Assembly: GCF_963576615.1 (NCBI RefSeq)
Contig: NC_088714.1
Span: 52,883,723-52,947,722 of the forward strand
Source: Watersipora subatra
Lineage: Eukaryota; Bryozoa; Gymnolaemata; Cheilostomatida; Watersiporidae
Direction of reading: 5' to 3'
Length of the DNA stretch: 64,000 nucleotides
Part shown: positions 23,658 to 36,130 of the stretch, piece after piece
Layout: the number at the start of each line of letters is the position of its first letter
Position numbering within the stretch: the stretch's first letter is position 1
The notes under the pieces: generated by a model
The model's input: only the letters and a program-made list of their open reading frames with translations
Told to the model about the DNA's origin: nothing
Database searches by the model: none
Made by a program: the position numbers and the translations under genes

Positions 23658-23761
23658 AAATACGCCGTCGGTAGCAGAGTGCTGCAGCGCCATATCTCAA
23701 GTGAAGAGAAGAAATACATGAAATTTCTCAAACCAGAAACGGCTGTTGAAAAGAAAAAAGG
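23658..23761 (+). other. candidate leader exon of the calcium sensor gene
   Basis: A 104-nt segment is bounded by an acceptor-like tttcatattacag and a donor GTAACT at 23762. One frame is fully open (KYAVGSRVLQRHISSEEKKY and on) but does not join in frame to the ATG at 23854. A 5' untranslated exon or an alternative N-terminus are both possible. A matching acceptor may be the tctaaaatag ending near 23835. Confidence 0.25.
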
Positions 23762-23853
23762 GTAACTACTGAAGGAATGTATGTTTACCATATATGCAAA
23801 GAGACAATAAATCTTAATATTCTCATCTAAAATAGAAGATATCAGAAATCAGT

Positions 23854-23929
23854 ATGGGAAACCATAACTCAAACTCTCTCAAACACATGAAAGATAAGGA
23901 GATACACGAGCTCGCTTCTCACACCTACT
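23854..23929 (+). CDS. NCS exon 1
   Basis: Encodes residues 1-25 plus one base of codon 26, with donor ACT|GTAAGTATG. The end of this exon and its donor are the first unit of a 53-bp tandem repeat, so two further donor copies follow at 23983 and 24036. Confidence 0.9.
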
Positions 23930-26900
23930 GTAAGTATGCTTGTTTCTACATACTATATGTACAGTTGTATCTCATACCTACCGTAAGTATGCTTGTTTTT
24001 ATATACTATATGTACAGTTGTATCTCACACCTACTGTAAGCATGCTTGTTTCTACATACTACGCATCCTATTGTATCTCATACATACTGTGTGTATGAGA
24101 TGACTTGAGATACAGTGTATTCGTTGGAGATATATATGAGATACAGTCTACTTTTGCTTACTATTATGTACAATTGTATCTTATATGTTTGCGTGTTATC
24201 TATACTGTAAGTATATTGGTGTCTCATACATAATGTAAATATCTAAATTGCCTTCAAGTAAGTCAAGCCATGAGTAGGTTAAGTGCATTACTTAAGAAGG
24301 CTGACTTGTTGGTTTGAACAACAGCAATCATTTTTTTGTAATAAAACTTAGTCTTAGGTTTTTAGTTTTTTAGTATTTTCCAGGTTTTAATGTTTCCCAT
24401 AAAATGACAACTATCAAATTTATGTAGTTTGCTACAAACTACAAGCCTAAGTACATAAATTATAACCTTGCAGAAATTGAGGTCTTTTTTAGCGCATTTT
24501 AGCAAGATTGAGCTTTTTTTGTACAACTGTTGGCACTGGTAGCTTAAATTATTTTTTTAAATCCATCTGCTCCAGAGGTTGAACAGATGGCTCATTAGGA
24601 TTTTATATCAGAGAAATTTGTTTTGACTCAATCATACTTTAGAAATAGCACCAAAAGAATCATCACCTAATTTTATGTTGAAAGAGGTTTTGTAGCCTTT
24701 CTTCAAGCTTATCAATTTTTTAAAGATTGTAGCTGTGGCAGTGTAGACACACATGTTCATTTAATCTCTCGTATCTTTCCAAGATCTTGAATGGGCAGGA
24801 AATGATTATTAATAATTATGTATATAATATGCGCGATTAATCCGAATGACTATAGTAACGTCTACTCAACTTCGGGTCTCCGATGATTGATGTGGAAGTT
24901 TGAGCACTCGCCTCAAGATCTTACAAGTTTGCAATGGTGCACTTGTCCTGCAACTCACTTGTGTTGACTGTTGCCGGTATCTGGCCAACCCACTTTTGAT
25001 ATGTAATTATAATTGCACCAATAGTCCAATGACTACTGGATTTACATTTGCTCTTACATGCACATGCCAGCATTTTTCAACCTCCTCTCCAAGTAGAAGA
25101 TTGCAAATATATATTTATTTATATATAGAGCTCAGTTAATACTGTAGAATTGTTATACAATATAGGATAACATTACAACGTAGTGCATTACAATACTACG
25201 ATACAGTATATATTAAATTATTTCATAAGATAGAATATTATATTTCATAACACAGCATATTATTAAAATGTTTAGAATGGATAAAATAAACCAACCATTA
25301 GCCATTGTTATATATGATTTGACAAGCATTGCTGATCGGGTTTTTGTCAGCAAGTTTAAAATGAATTCACTCTTTCACTAAAACTTCCTAATATCTGGGC
25401 TGTCTTAAAATGTACTTGCGAGTGGTACTTGCTTATTATGAAACTGAGTGCACTAAGGCTAGGAAAGAGAACTGTTATTATAGGGAAGTTCGTAAGTCTG
25501 AACCTAAAACAGTATAACCTAATAATTTGGTGAAATATTTGTATATATTTTGAGAACTCTTCAAGAGAGTTCACTACAGTATATATCTGCTACATATGTT
25601 ATTGAGCTTTGGTGCAGAACATAATGGTTCGGTTGTCTTTCTCTAAAAAGGCTAGCTGATCTGCTGACTGATTTAATAATAATGCTGTCAGAAATGCCTG
25701 GTAATCTATTTTTCAATTGCATCATTTCGGAAGCTTTATAAATGCGCACTGGCATCAGCTAAAGACTTTGCCCTAACTTATACCAGATACAGTGTACATA
25801 ATATGTTTAGCTAAATTGCTAGCCAATGTTCTGCTATTTTATTGACACGCAAAGAATCTAATTCATTCATGAAATGTTTTGCTAAAATTATGTTGCTCTG
25901 ACCTGCTTATTGTTTCTACTTGCAGTCACGGATGAAGAAGTTCGCAAGTGGTGAGATATATTATATTATATTATATTATATTATATTATATTATATTATA
26001 TTGCTTTATAGGAAGGAAAATGTTACTAACAACTTATCATATTTTTACGAATAAATTATTCATTGTAAAAATTATACTGTTTAATTTTATAATTATATCT
26101 CACTATTTATTTCAGTTAGTGGGTTTTGATATAGTGGTTCTTTCATTTCTATTATTGCAGTTTATATATTATACATTATTGTATTATATTACTAGTTAGC
26201 AAAGAATATTTTACTACCATCTTCTAGTGTTGCAATTTTACAATTTATACAGATAAATTATTACTTGTAGAAATCGGAGTGTTCGACTTTTATCAATATG
26301 TATTAAGCTACCAATTTCAGCGAGTGCTGCTATAGTGATACTTTTATTTCCATTTTTTCTGTTATTGTATTTATTTGTTTTGCAGCAATTTTTTGGTTTT
26401 TCAATTTTTTCAAATTACTATCAATAAGTTGCAGACATTCATTTTAGCTAATGCAAAAGCATTTAATTATTTATTTGGCAAAAAATGAAAAAATAAAACG
26501 CAAATATACCACACGAAAACTCAAAGTCTTAATCAACACTATTTCATTTTTTATTTGAACATGAGCATGAAAATATATTCTTAAAAATCTTTCAGGTTGC
26601 AAAGAAAACACAAATTTGATGTTGTTTTTGCTTTTTGCCTGGCTTCATGATAAAGAAGTAAATATTGATGTTCCGGATATAAATAGTATTCATGTTTCTC
26701 TCCTGCATGCATATCAGTGAAAGGTCTCACTCTCCAAGGTCATTGTAAATAGATTAACATTTGCGTCTGTCAATAGTGATCAAAAAGCTTATCGGCAGCG
26801 GCTGCCTCTGATAAGGATGGTCTCACTCGTTAACATAGTGAAATCAGCATTTCTGGTGCATCTGCATTATTCTGTGCAGTGAAGCCACTTGAAAGTACTT

Positions 26901-29900
26901 GTTGTAGCATGTAAGCTGTGAGCGCATGTTAAGAGCTGTGTGTTAGCCAGATCAGAAAATGTTTTGAAAATTTAAAACAAAAATATGATTCATTAACTTT
27001 TTTTATCAATTAAATAATAATTATATGCAATATGCAGTATGATAGTAATATACATACACTGTAAACATGTACATGTATATATATAAATACATGTAGAACA
27101 CAGTTAATGGCCAATTTATACCATATAAGACTTCATTACAACATAATATATTACAATATGTTATGTATAAAATCACTTTATATGATAAAAAATTGTATAG
27201 CGTAATTTATTATAATATAATTGAGCATAATTTTAATAGTTTTAATACTGTTATTTATATTGCGTGCAAAAATATAATGCAATAATTCTAGTAGAACCTA
27301 ATGTCCATTAGTGCAATATGGAAAGGTATAAACAGATGTTTACTCTTTCAATAGCATGTCTTATACGGTAAATCTTTTTGATTAAAATAAATAAATATTT
27401 TCATAAATATGGCCTTTTAGGCACATTACAGCTGATGGGTAATAATCGACGATAGTATTATACAATCATTATTATTGTTACTACTATTATTACTATTATT
27501 ACTATTATTACTATTATTACTACTATTACTATTATTATTATTATTACTACAATTATTATTACTATTATCATTACTATTATTACTACCATTTTTACTACTA
27601 TTATTACTACTATTATTACTACAATTGTTATTACCATTAGTATTACTATTATTTGTACATAGTAAGTATTGTAACAAATATGTACAAACAATGTTGATGA
27701 AATGAATATGATTATAAATAAAAAAGCTTAGTTGGAACATTTAAAAGGTTGTGGTAAACATAGTTTAAAAAGTTAGATGATCATGTCTGTAACTTAACAA
27801 TTTCAAATTTTATTTATTTAGCTTCAATTTTCGCTTCTTTATTGTACTTAGTTTACTTTATTTTACATATCAAGTACATTACTGAAATGCGCATTCGATA
27901 ATCAAAGGTGAAATCGGTATGCAGCTCTTAGGAGAAGATAACTCCTTCATATCTATGACTTTATACTCAATTTATGGTTTTAGGCACCACCATTTCTTTA
28001 AAGACTGCCCTAATGGTCGACTGAAAAAGGAAGTAAGATATTTTACACTTCTCTCATTCTTGGTCTGAAAGCACGCAAGTACAAGTTGGACTATTCCTAT
28101 TAAACATGAACAAATAGAGCAGATAAAATTAATTAATTGAACTTGTTTTTTGAAATATTTATTTTATACAAATTTATGAACTTACACAAATAAAATAAAT
28201 AACAGTAAAATCACAGATTTTATTCCAGTTATTTGTAGTTTTTAATTTTATCATAATAATTGTGAGTGTTCTAAAAGAATTTGTACAATTTCTGCTCAAT
28301 TAGTATAACAATTTGTTTATCCACAGTTCTACTCAAAAACGAAATCCAAAGTTTTCAGCAAAAGTAGTGAATTGACATGTTTTTAAACTTGAAACAGCTG
28401 CTGGCCTAGGTAAAAATTTCATTAGTTGCTCAAACCTTTGTCATGAACTTTTGTTATTGAACAACTGACTTATCAAACATTTTACTGTGTCATGCGCATC
28501 AGTATTTCAAGAACCTCCATGAGCTAATAATAGCTTGATTATCAAAATACTGAAAACCAGGTTTACTAAATAAACTCATGAGTCCTAATTTCAAAGGACC
28601 TTCTGTAGAATTATACTATAAAGGCAGTCAATAATTTCTAAGACAGTTGCTGATTCATGACAGAGGAGTGCTTACAAATTTAGTACACACAGATAAAAAA
28701 ATTTGCAAAAAGCAATGATTTTGCAAGTTAATAAAAAAATCAAAAAATAATGATTTTATCCCCAAAAAGTTGTTGATTTAAATCATGATTCAGCTCAATT
28801 ATTCTATTGTATTTTATTCTTCTATGCCAACCCTGGTTCAATGTCAAGTATCTTTTGCCAGTGTTATTTCAATCATAGCCATTAATCGTTATCATATCTC
28901 TGATTTTCTATTCCTATAGACTTTTCAAGCAATCTACAGACATGTATTTCCACAAGGTGATCCAACCAAGTTTGCTGGGTTTGTGTTTAACGTGTTTGAC
29001 AAAGACCTTGATGGAACAATCAGATTTGATGAGTTTCTCATGGCTCTCTCCATCACAGCCAGAGGCAACGTTGATGAGAAGCTGGACTGTAAGTATTGAT
29101 GGATAGACAGTAGTTTCAGTTACAGTCGAAACCTCGACATATGAGCTTAATGCGTTCCAGGACTGAGCTCGTATCTCAAAGCAATATTTCCTATATAAAA
29201 TAACTAAATACACATTAATCAGTTTTCATCCCATATAAAAGACACATAAGAACAGGATATTATGATAAAAAAGTGATTTAATCGTTCTAATTCACTACCT
29301 AAGCTCACAAAGTAGCAAACACTTATCTAGTGGTTATGAGCTGCAATAAATTGTAACATTATTATGCATAGTACTGTATGAAATTCTTACTTTCGAGATG
29401 GACGTACTAACTGCTAATAGTTGCTAAAGGAGGTGTGAAAGAGACTTGACAGCAATGCATTTGGTAAGCTACACCTTTTAGCTGCTTTGTGAAATAGCAT
29501 GAAATTGAAAGTTAACCTAAATGAATTTATATTAATATGCACACACTCGAGGATAAATTATAATCTTAAACTAAACTTGACTCTAATTTTGTCTTTGTTT
29601 TCATATTCTATTATAGTCTTCTGGTTTGGTGCTTTTTGCCTCGCTCTTACTACAACTTTTAGCTGACCTTTTTAAAACTTTTTTAAATGAATCTTACAAA
29701 AAGTCCAAATTTTTTTTTTTAAAGCAGTCTCTCGTCTTTTTGGCTACCTAGCTGCCGCATCAAGAACCGGTGTTTATCTTCAAATTTTCTCGCACCTGAA
29801 GAGAAAAAGCTGCTATGGTCTGTTTACTCTTGTTGGTTGTTGTACTTGTTTTTTTTTCGTTTTGCATAAATTTCTAAGTGAATGTTTATGTTTACAATTT

Positions 29901-32900
29901 CCAATGAAATGTTGCAGACATAATTTTAATTTTAAAATTCAATATTTTCCCTTTAAAGTATTATTATGAAAAATTTAACATTTGCTGCCACATTAGGCCA
30001 TTATAACTGCAATGATGTGCAATGACTTTAGTACTATAGCCCGAGGTATTGTTGTATAGGTGTATAGATGTATAGTGGTATTGTTGTATAGGTGTATAGA
30101 TGTATAGTGGTATTGATGTATAGGTGTATAGATGTATAGAGGTATTGTTGTATAGGTGTATAGATGTATAGAGGTATTGATGTATAAGTGCATAGATGCA
30201 TAGAGGTATTGATGTATAAGTGCATAGATGTATAGAGGTATTGATGTATAGGTGTATAGATGTATAGAGGTATTGATGTATAAGTGCATAGATGTATAGA
30301 GGTATTGATGTATAAGTGCATAGATGTATAGTGGTATTGATGTATAAGTGTATAGATGTATAGTGGTATTGATGTATAGGTGTATAGATGTATAGAGGTA
30401 TTGTTGTATAGGTGTATAGATGTATAGTGGTATTGATGTATAGGTGTATAGATGTAGGTCTATGTGAGCTAGAGTCTACTGACTGTACCAACACTCTATG
30501 TCACATTGTGGCCCTGGCCCATTAAGTACCACAAATTGTAGTTTGTAAGTCTAGAATTTGACACCAAATTTCAAGCTCAAAAATTTATCCTCAACTTATA
30601 CAGCAATGAAACTTTTCATAACATGAATTCTAGTAAAATTCAATTTTAAAAAACAATTGCAAATCAAAATTACATGATATGAAATATAAAGATTTACATG
30701 TATTTATAAAATAGTAAGCTACTATTAAACTAACTCAATATTAGATGGATCAAAGGTAAAGTCCTATTCTTCACCATACAAATTGTCATCGCTAGGATTC
30801 CCTTCTGGAATAACAAGTTTTTTTCGAATTTAATGTTTTTTTTGTAGTATCTGCCTACAAGCCATTTGACAGATTCACTATTGTCTATCCATCATTTTTC
30901 TAAAACATGAATCATGATTTCTGACAGAAACCTGTTTTGCAGCATGGCTTTTCTGTTAAATTCGTACATATTATCAAAGATGGCAGTTTTGTTCTATTGG
31001 CGAGGCGGGCCAATACAATGGTTAAGTATTGTAAGGAGCCCACGAAGAACCACAAGGTTCTTTGTGCTTATAGTTGTCTTACAATACTAAGAAGACCACA
31101 AGCATGGAGTAACATTTCTTAATATCTCTAGTACTATTTTTACTAATTATTTTATGTATGTCAAACATTATGTCAAAAAGTCGCTGGCGTGTGCCCAAAC
31201 ACACTTGAGCAATTCACCAGCAAATGATAACGTGGGCACGCTCACCAACTGCCAATAGAATTTCGTATCATTAGTTTCTTTAGAGTTGTCAATAAATTTA
31301 AATAAGACTAGTCAATAAGGCGCCGTCTAGGCAACAACGCAAACAACTTCCGCTTTTGTTATTAAACCTATCTCACTTTCACGGATTTTACAATACAAGA
31401 AGACTTAAGAAAAAACGATTCTTGTATTTTTAACTGCAATATTTTATGATTTTTATATATAGTTTACTTTACAATAGTTTTTTATATTTAATATATTAAA
31501 TACCAATTTACTAATCTCAAGATGGCCAACCGGCGCAATAATTGACTCCAAATGTTGATTTTCTATTGGTTTTTTTCCGTAACTATTTGTGTTATGTCGT
31601 ACATTTGTTATTTAATTTGGCTATATTAAGCTTATTGAGTCCTATAGTTCAACTGTATAAAAGTTATGAAATTATTGGTTGGTCTTATATTGTCACGCAT
31701 GACTGTAGTTCATTTTGTGGTCGTGCAGCGTCTTTCTAGTTAGGCTACATCGAAGAGTAAAATATGCAATCAGTTTGTGAAATAAGCTGCTGCAAGCAGC
31801 ACTTTAATAATGTGTTTGATTACTCGGCAGTACGTTCAGCCCAGTTTAGACCTTTGCAAACAGTTTACAAAAGTTTTATATCAGCTCTTAGCACTTAGAA
31901 TTTTGACCTTTGAAATAGAAAGTTTAGAGTTCGTTGCACTGCTCTTAAAAACTGCTGACACATTGACACATATTAAAAGCTGCTGACACAAGTACGTAGT
32001 TTATTTGACTATCATTTGTCTTTAGATAATGTGCTTAACTTCACCGTTATTGATTATTGCTACCTAACATCTTTTATTCGAGTTTTCTCTTTTCCCTAGC
32101 TACATTAAAAATTCATTTGTAATACCATTTAGAATCGTCCTCTCTTGAGACTAAAGTGAAAGCTAACTACTCTGTATGGTGTAGAAACCTTTTATATATT
32201 TCAGGGGCCTTTTCCTTGTATGATATTGATCGAGATGGTCACATATCTAGAGGAGAGATGGTGCAAATAGTCTCTGCTATTTATGAAATGATTGGACCTG
32301 ACCCGGCAGTAGCAGGGATTACAGCAGAGGCCAAGGCCAACCAGATATTCGACAATATGGACTTTGTAAGTCAATTTGTATAAAAATGTATGAGTTTTGA
32401 CACAACGCAACTGTAAGTCTAAACAGAGTTCAAGTGGCTGTGCAATTAGCTTGAAATTACAAATAAACCTTGATAAGAAATACTGATTTTTATATTCTAC
32501 AATTACAGTATATTTACTCTATTGTTTTTTCTTAGACTATTCTCCAACTTTAAAGAAATTTGCAAACCAAAAGGTCTATGGCAATACTCAAACGATTAGA
32601 ATTTAGGTTATTTATTAAATTTACTAAATTATTATTTGTATGTAAGCAAGTTATAATTTGAGATGTAAGTTAAAGATCAAAAAGGTGCAACATGTGGGTT
32701 TAACCATTGACCAATTGCGAGTTAAGCCACAATTGCATAATCGTGCTTCGTGATTGGTCAAACCTATTTTCTTCTTTTATTGGTCTGTTTAGGGTTTTTA
32801 TGGGATACCCCATGTTATTAGGTTTTTATTGCAAGTGTTCAGCCAAAATAAAATTAAAAACTACTAAATTCTAAATTTAGTAAAGAAATTTGAAACTGGA

Positions 32901-33373
32901 CTTATTGAAAACCTATTGGCTAATTCTCAATTTTTTGAAAACTGCGTTAAATCTTATAAATAAGATTTTTGGAATAATTTCATTTTACTGATAGCATCAA
33001 TTGGCTCTCTACATTAGGAGTAGCAAATTCTATGACAATATATTTTGTATAAACGCTGATCACCTTTAATATAACGGTAGATAGCCTTCAAGGAGCTGAA
33101 CAAATTCAAATGCATTTCCAAAATTCTTGCAGTGAGCTTTTGACCAAAAGCCACAAGTTTTGCTTACTATAAAACTTAAGTTGCATTTGAGGTTCTTACA
33201 AACAATTTGGTAGTAGCTACATGTAGTATTTACTTTCTGCTCTAATTCACTATTTTTAGAACAAGGATGGTTTGTTAACAATAGATGAATTTAGGGGTGG
33301 GGCAAAGAAAGACCCTTGGATAGTTCACGCCTTAACAATGGATCCTACAAGCAAACCAGGCTATAGAACATAA
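23854..33373 (+). CDS. neuronal calcium sensor (NCS) family protein, six exons
   Basis: Joined exons 23854-23929, 25926-25950, 27984-28032, 28920-29088, 32205-32365 and 33260-33373 give 197 residues and a stop, all with GT-AG introns. The start MGNHNS fits N-myristoylation of Gly2, and the ATG has A at -3 and G at +4. EF1 (residues 40-51) is degenerate with the Cys-Pro (42-43) typical of this family. EF2 (77-88), EF3 (113-124) and EF4 (159-170) keep Asp/Asn at loop positions 1, 3 and 5 and Glu at 12, so three sites should bind calcium. Length and layout match frequenin/NCS-1 and neurocalcin/hippocalcin proteins. The core is more NCS-1-like ([18 protein letters not shown]), whereas the tail ([13 protein letters not shown], then [11 protein letters not shown]) is more neurocalcin-like, so the subfamily is open. 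Expected role: a calcium/myristoyl-switch sensor at neuronal membranes. Confidence 0.93.
23912..24090. repeat. 53-bp tandem repeat containing a splice donor in each unit
   Basis: Units begin at about 23921, 23974 and 24027 with a partial fourth near 24080. Each has ctcayacctac followed by gtaagtatgcttgttt (gtaagcatg in unit 3). The first unit includes the last codons of NCS exon 1. Donor GTs are at 23930, 23983 and 24036. Confidence 0.85.
24240..25925. other. NCS intron 1, no further feature
   Basis: A+T-rich intron sequence. I see no nested gene. Confidence 0.4.
25926..25950 (+). CDS. NCS exon 2, 25-nt microexon
   Basis: Acceptor tacttgcag; encodes the rest of F26 to the first two bases of W34 (TDEEVRKW). 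It matches the conserved FT.xE...W stretch before EF1 and restores the frame between exons 1 and 3. Donor GTGAGA. Confidence 0.9.
25954..26001. repeat. (ATATT)n pentanucleotide microsatellite at a splice donor
   Basis: About nine pentamer repeats start only a few bases inside NCS intron 2, directly after the exon 2 donor. Confidence 0.9.
26002..27466. other. NCS intron 2, no further feature
   Basis: A+T-rich intron. Short open frames here are chance. Confidence 0.4.
27467..27655. repeat. trinucleotide (TTA/CTA)n microsatellite
   Basis: About 190 bp of imperfect TTA/CTA triplets in NCS intron 2. The poly-Leu and poly-Asn open frames over it are artefacts of the repeat. Confidence 0.95.
27984..28032 (+). 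CDS. NCS exon 3
   Basis: Encodes the end of W34 to E50, including the degenerate EF1 with KDCPNG. Acceptor ggttttag, donor GTAAGA; ends in phase 0. Confidence 0.9.
28920..29088 (+). CDS. NCS exon 4
   Basis: Encodes T51 to the first base of W107: the EF1 exit helix, EF2 ([12 protein letters not shown]) and the linker [12 protein letters not shown]. Acceptor ttcctatag, donor GTAAGT. Confidence 0.93.
29089..30044. other. NCS intron 4, proximal part
   Basis: Nothing recognisable up to the 32-bp array. Confidence 0.4.
30045..30455. repeat. 32-bp minisatellite, about 13 copies
   Basis: The unit resembles ggtattgatgtataggtgta followed by tagatgtatag and one or two more bases, with few substitutions. 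Because 32 is not a multiple of 3, all three minus-strand frames read the same Ile/Tyr/His-rich peptide without stops. These open frames are artefacts. Confidence 0.95.
30456..32204. other. NCS intron 4, distal part
   Basis: Contains an 11-bp inverted repeat (agtattgtaag near 31024 and its complement near 31079) and otherwise nothing I can support. Confidence 0.4.
32205..32365 (+). CDS. NCS exon 5
   Basis: Encodes the end of W107 to F160: EF3 ([12 protein letters not shown]), the inter-EF helix and the first residues of EF4 (MDF). Acceptor atatatttcag, donor GTAAGT; ends in phase 0. Confidence 0.93.
32366..33259. other. NCS intron 5, no further feature
   Basis: Nothing beyond A+T-rich intron sequence. 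Confidence 0.4.
33260..33373 (+). CDS. NCS exon 6 (terminal coding exon)
   Basis: Encodes N161 to T197 and a TAA stop: the rest of EF4 ([10 protein letters not shown]), the [13 protein letters not shown] helix and the C-terminal tail. Acceptor tatttttag. The 3' UTR follows; an AATAAA at 34415-34420 is a possible but distant polyadenylation signal. Confidence 0.93.
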   Translation, partial: NKDGLLTIDEFRGGAKKDPWIVHALTMDPTSKPGYRT

Positions 33374-34964
33374 GACTTAAGAGAAGTTGTCCTCTCCTTT
33401 AAATTCATCAATTGACTAGTCACATACATGTGCAGTAAACCTAGTATTCTATATTTAGTATGCTGAGTGTGTCTATGCCTATCTTTCATCAAGTTTTAAT
33501 GTTTATTGATCTGCTGATTGTAAATATTTTATTGTAAAATTTCATTGGCTAATGTCATGGATAGCTACTTTATGTAATATTTATTTATGTTATTTTATAT
33601 TTTGTGATCCCTTTTATGCACCAATTTGCAATTATTTTATGTTTCTTTGAAACTAGGCTTTCATGATTCTATGTATTGATTGATTCTTTGTATTGATTCC
33701 ATGTTTCTTGTTAATATCGCCTACATGTAGCATGGAAGTCTTTTGTATGCAGGCTGGTTCTGTACATTGTGTAATGATATGTATGTATCATGCTTTGTAG
33801 TAAGGAGTCAAAATATATATTGTCATCGAGAACTGAATCATTTTTGACATTCACTATATGCAAGAAGTTGCCTATTCGTGGATGAAACAACTCTTACAGT
33901 GTATTTTGCTTATGTCCAATCAAGATTTAGAACCCAAAATGTTTTTGGAATGTGATGTAATTAAAAGCTGCCACATCAGATTAGTATGGAAAAAGATTTC
34001 TGAAGTATTGTTGGTTATTTTTAGTTTTTAAGCTACAGAGTCATCAACCTCTACGAAAGAATTTATTCATTCAGTTTATCTGCTTTTAAAACTGGCTAAT
34101 ACCCTGGTCATTTAGTGTGCTTGAGGGATCGTCAGATGTTCCTACAAAACAAAAAGTATGAATATATGCATAGCTGTTCCAAAATCTTGGAAAGTTGGAA
34201 ATTCACTATGACCCATTTTGTCTAATGTTGTGAGTTCAAATCGCAAACAGTGCAATCTTTTTTCCAACTTGCAACTGTTGCATTAGACAGGCTAGTGAAC
34301 AAACCTACTCAGCTATTATACTAGTAAAGGCAATGTAAAATAGTGAAGACACTGTTTAAAGAACCAAAGCCTTCAATAAGATCCATAATCAACTGTAAAC
34401 TATAATATCTGATAAATAAATCGTTTGTGCTAATAGAGGATGTTTTTTTTGTTATTTTTATATAAATGGTTGAGTACTTATTTTGGAGAGTTTCATTAGG
34501 GACCGATCAGCAGGTCGGGATGACTCCATGAGTCAGAGAATCTGAATCGCTAATTCCAACCACACGCTAATTTTCACCTACACATACACTGTATGTGTAG
34601 GTGTATATAATAAGTGTATATAATAAGTGGTTTCGGCGGAGGAAAGGCAAAGGAGTGCTGGTAATCACCTTTCCTCAACCTACTAGCTATGAAATATTTA
34701 GTCGGTTCAGTCCCCAAGGCACTCGGCATTTCAAAAATAAAAGTCCTAAAAACTATCCCAAGCGGACCAGATAAAAGATTTTTTATTAGATTTGATGTCA
34801 ACTTCACCGGCCAACGGTGACCAAACCAAATCAGTTAATCAGAAAAAATAATTAAATGTATTAAACAAATAAAATAATAAAATTGGGGTTCAATAGCAGT
34901 TAAAGAAAATGAAGTTAATAAAAATAAGGATGTTTTAGACATGAGACTTGCAAGATGTTCATGT
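33374..34964. other. 3' UTR/intergenic region after the NCS gene
   Basis: The first part is probably 3' UTR. Near 34225-34275 a gagttcaaatcg word with a ...caatcttttttccaac tail resembles a worn tRNA-derived SINE remnant. No gene seen. Confidence 0.35.
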
Positions 34965-35196
34965 CTGGTGTACTCAGTGGTTTCTGTTTTACTCTGGTGT
35001 ACTCAGTGGTTTCTGTTTTACTCTGGTGTACTCAGTGGTTTCTGTTTTACTCTGGTGTACTCAGTGGTTTCTGTTTTACTCTGGTGTACTCAGTGGTTTC
35101 TGTTTTACTCTGGTGTACTCAGTGGTTTCTGTTTTACTCTGGTATACTCAGTGGTTTCTGTTTTACTCTGGTGTACTCAGTGGTTTCTGTGTTACT
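34965..35196. repeat. 29-bp minisatellite, 8 copies
   Basis: Nearly identical units of ctggtgtactcagtggtttc plus tgttttact. All three plus-strand frames are open only because 29 is not a multiple of 3. Confidence 0.95.
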
Positions 35197-35354
35197 AGTA
35201 TTTACTATTATTTACTAAAACCCGCAAGTGGCTATTGAAAAACTGTTTCTCAAAGAATGAAGCAGATCAAAAGATCACAAAAATCGACGCCTTCTTTCCT
35301 CACAAGTTTAGTCATAAAAATCCTTATATAAGACCATACACGGGTACCCTCCAC

Positions 35355-35840
35355 TAAGTTACTAACACATATAGAGGTATCCTATACTAACACATATAGA
35401 GATATCCTATACTAAGACATATAGAGGTATCCTATACTAACGCATACCGATGTATCATATACTAACACATACAAAGGTATCCTACACTAACACATATAGA
35501 GGTATCCTTAACTAACGCATATAGAGGTATCCTATACTAACACATATAGAGGTATCAAATAATAACACATATAAAGGTATCATAATTATACTAACACATA
35601 CCGAGGTACCCTACACTAACACATATAGAGGTATCCTACACTAACGCATGTAGAGAGGTATCCTACACTAACACATATAGAGGTACCTTACACTAACACA
35701 TATAGAGGTATCCTATACTAACGCATACAGATATATCATATATTAACACATACAGAGGTATCCTACACTAACACATATAGAGGTATCATAATTATACTAA
35801 CACATACAGAGGTATCCTATACTAAAATATATAAAGATGT
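35355..35840. repeat. ~25-bp minisatellite, about 19 copies
   Basis: Imperfect units of taacacatatagaggtatcc followed by tatac or variants; some units are lengthened (cataattatac). Confidence 0.9.
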
Positions 35841-36130
35841 TTTCACTAATACATGAAGTTATCTTACCATGGTACAAACACCAGATTGTATGTTGCCTCT
35901 ACAACTAAAATAATTTAGACTGAAAACCCTTATCGATGAAAAGCATGGGTACCAATCATAGAACAAGCGCTCACTTTACTTTGCTATTTATATATTGCAT
36001 TAGCTCTGTTGCATTTGCTAAAGCTTAAACCTTTTTAAACATATCCCACAATTCATAGTTATCACAACAAAATATTCAAGCTTTTTATAATGCAGTACTT
36101 GAAACAATGCAACAAAAAACTCTTTGCAAA

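Noticed and set aside
27426-27740. Poly-Asn, poly-Ile/Val and poly-Leu frames
   Set aside because: Direct translations of a TTA/CTA triplet microsatellite inside an intron.
29964-30494. Overlapping minus-strand open frames of 95-176 codons rich in Ile/Tyr/His
   Set aside because: All three frames read the same peptide because the 32-bp minisatellite has no stops in any minus frame; this is a repeat artefact.
34941-35238. Three plus-strand frames of 85-96 codons with a hydrophobic repeat
   Set aside because: Artefact of the 29-bp array, which is open in three frames.
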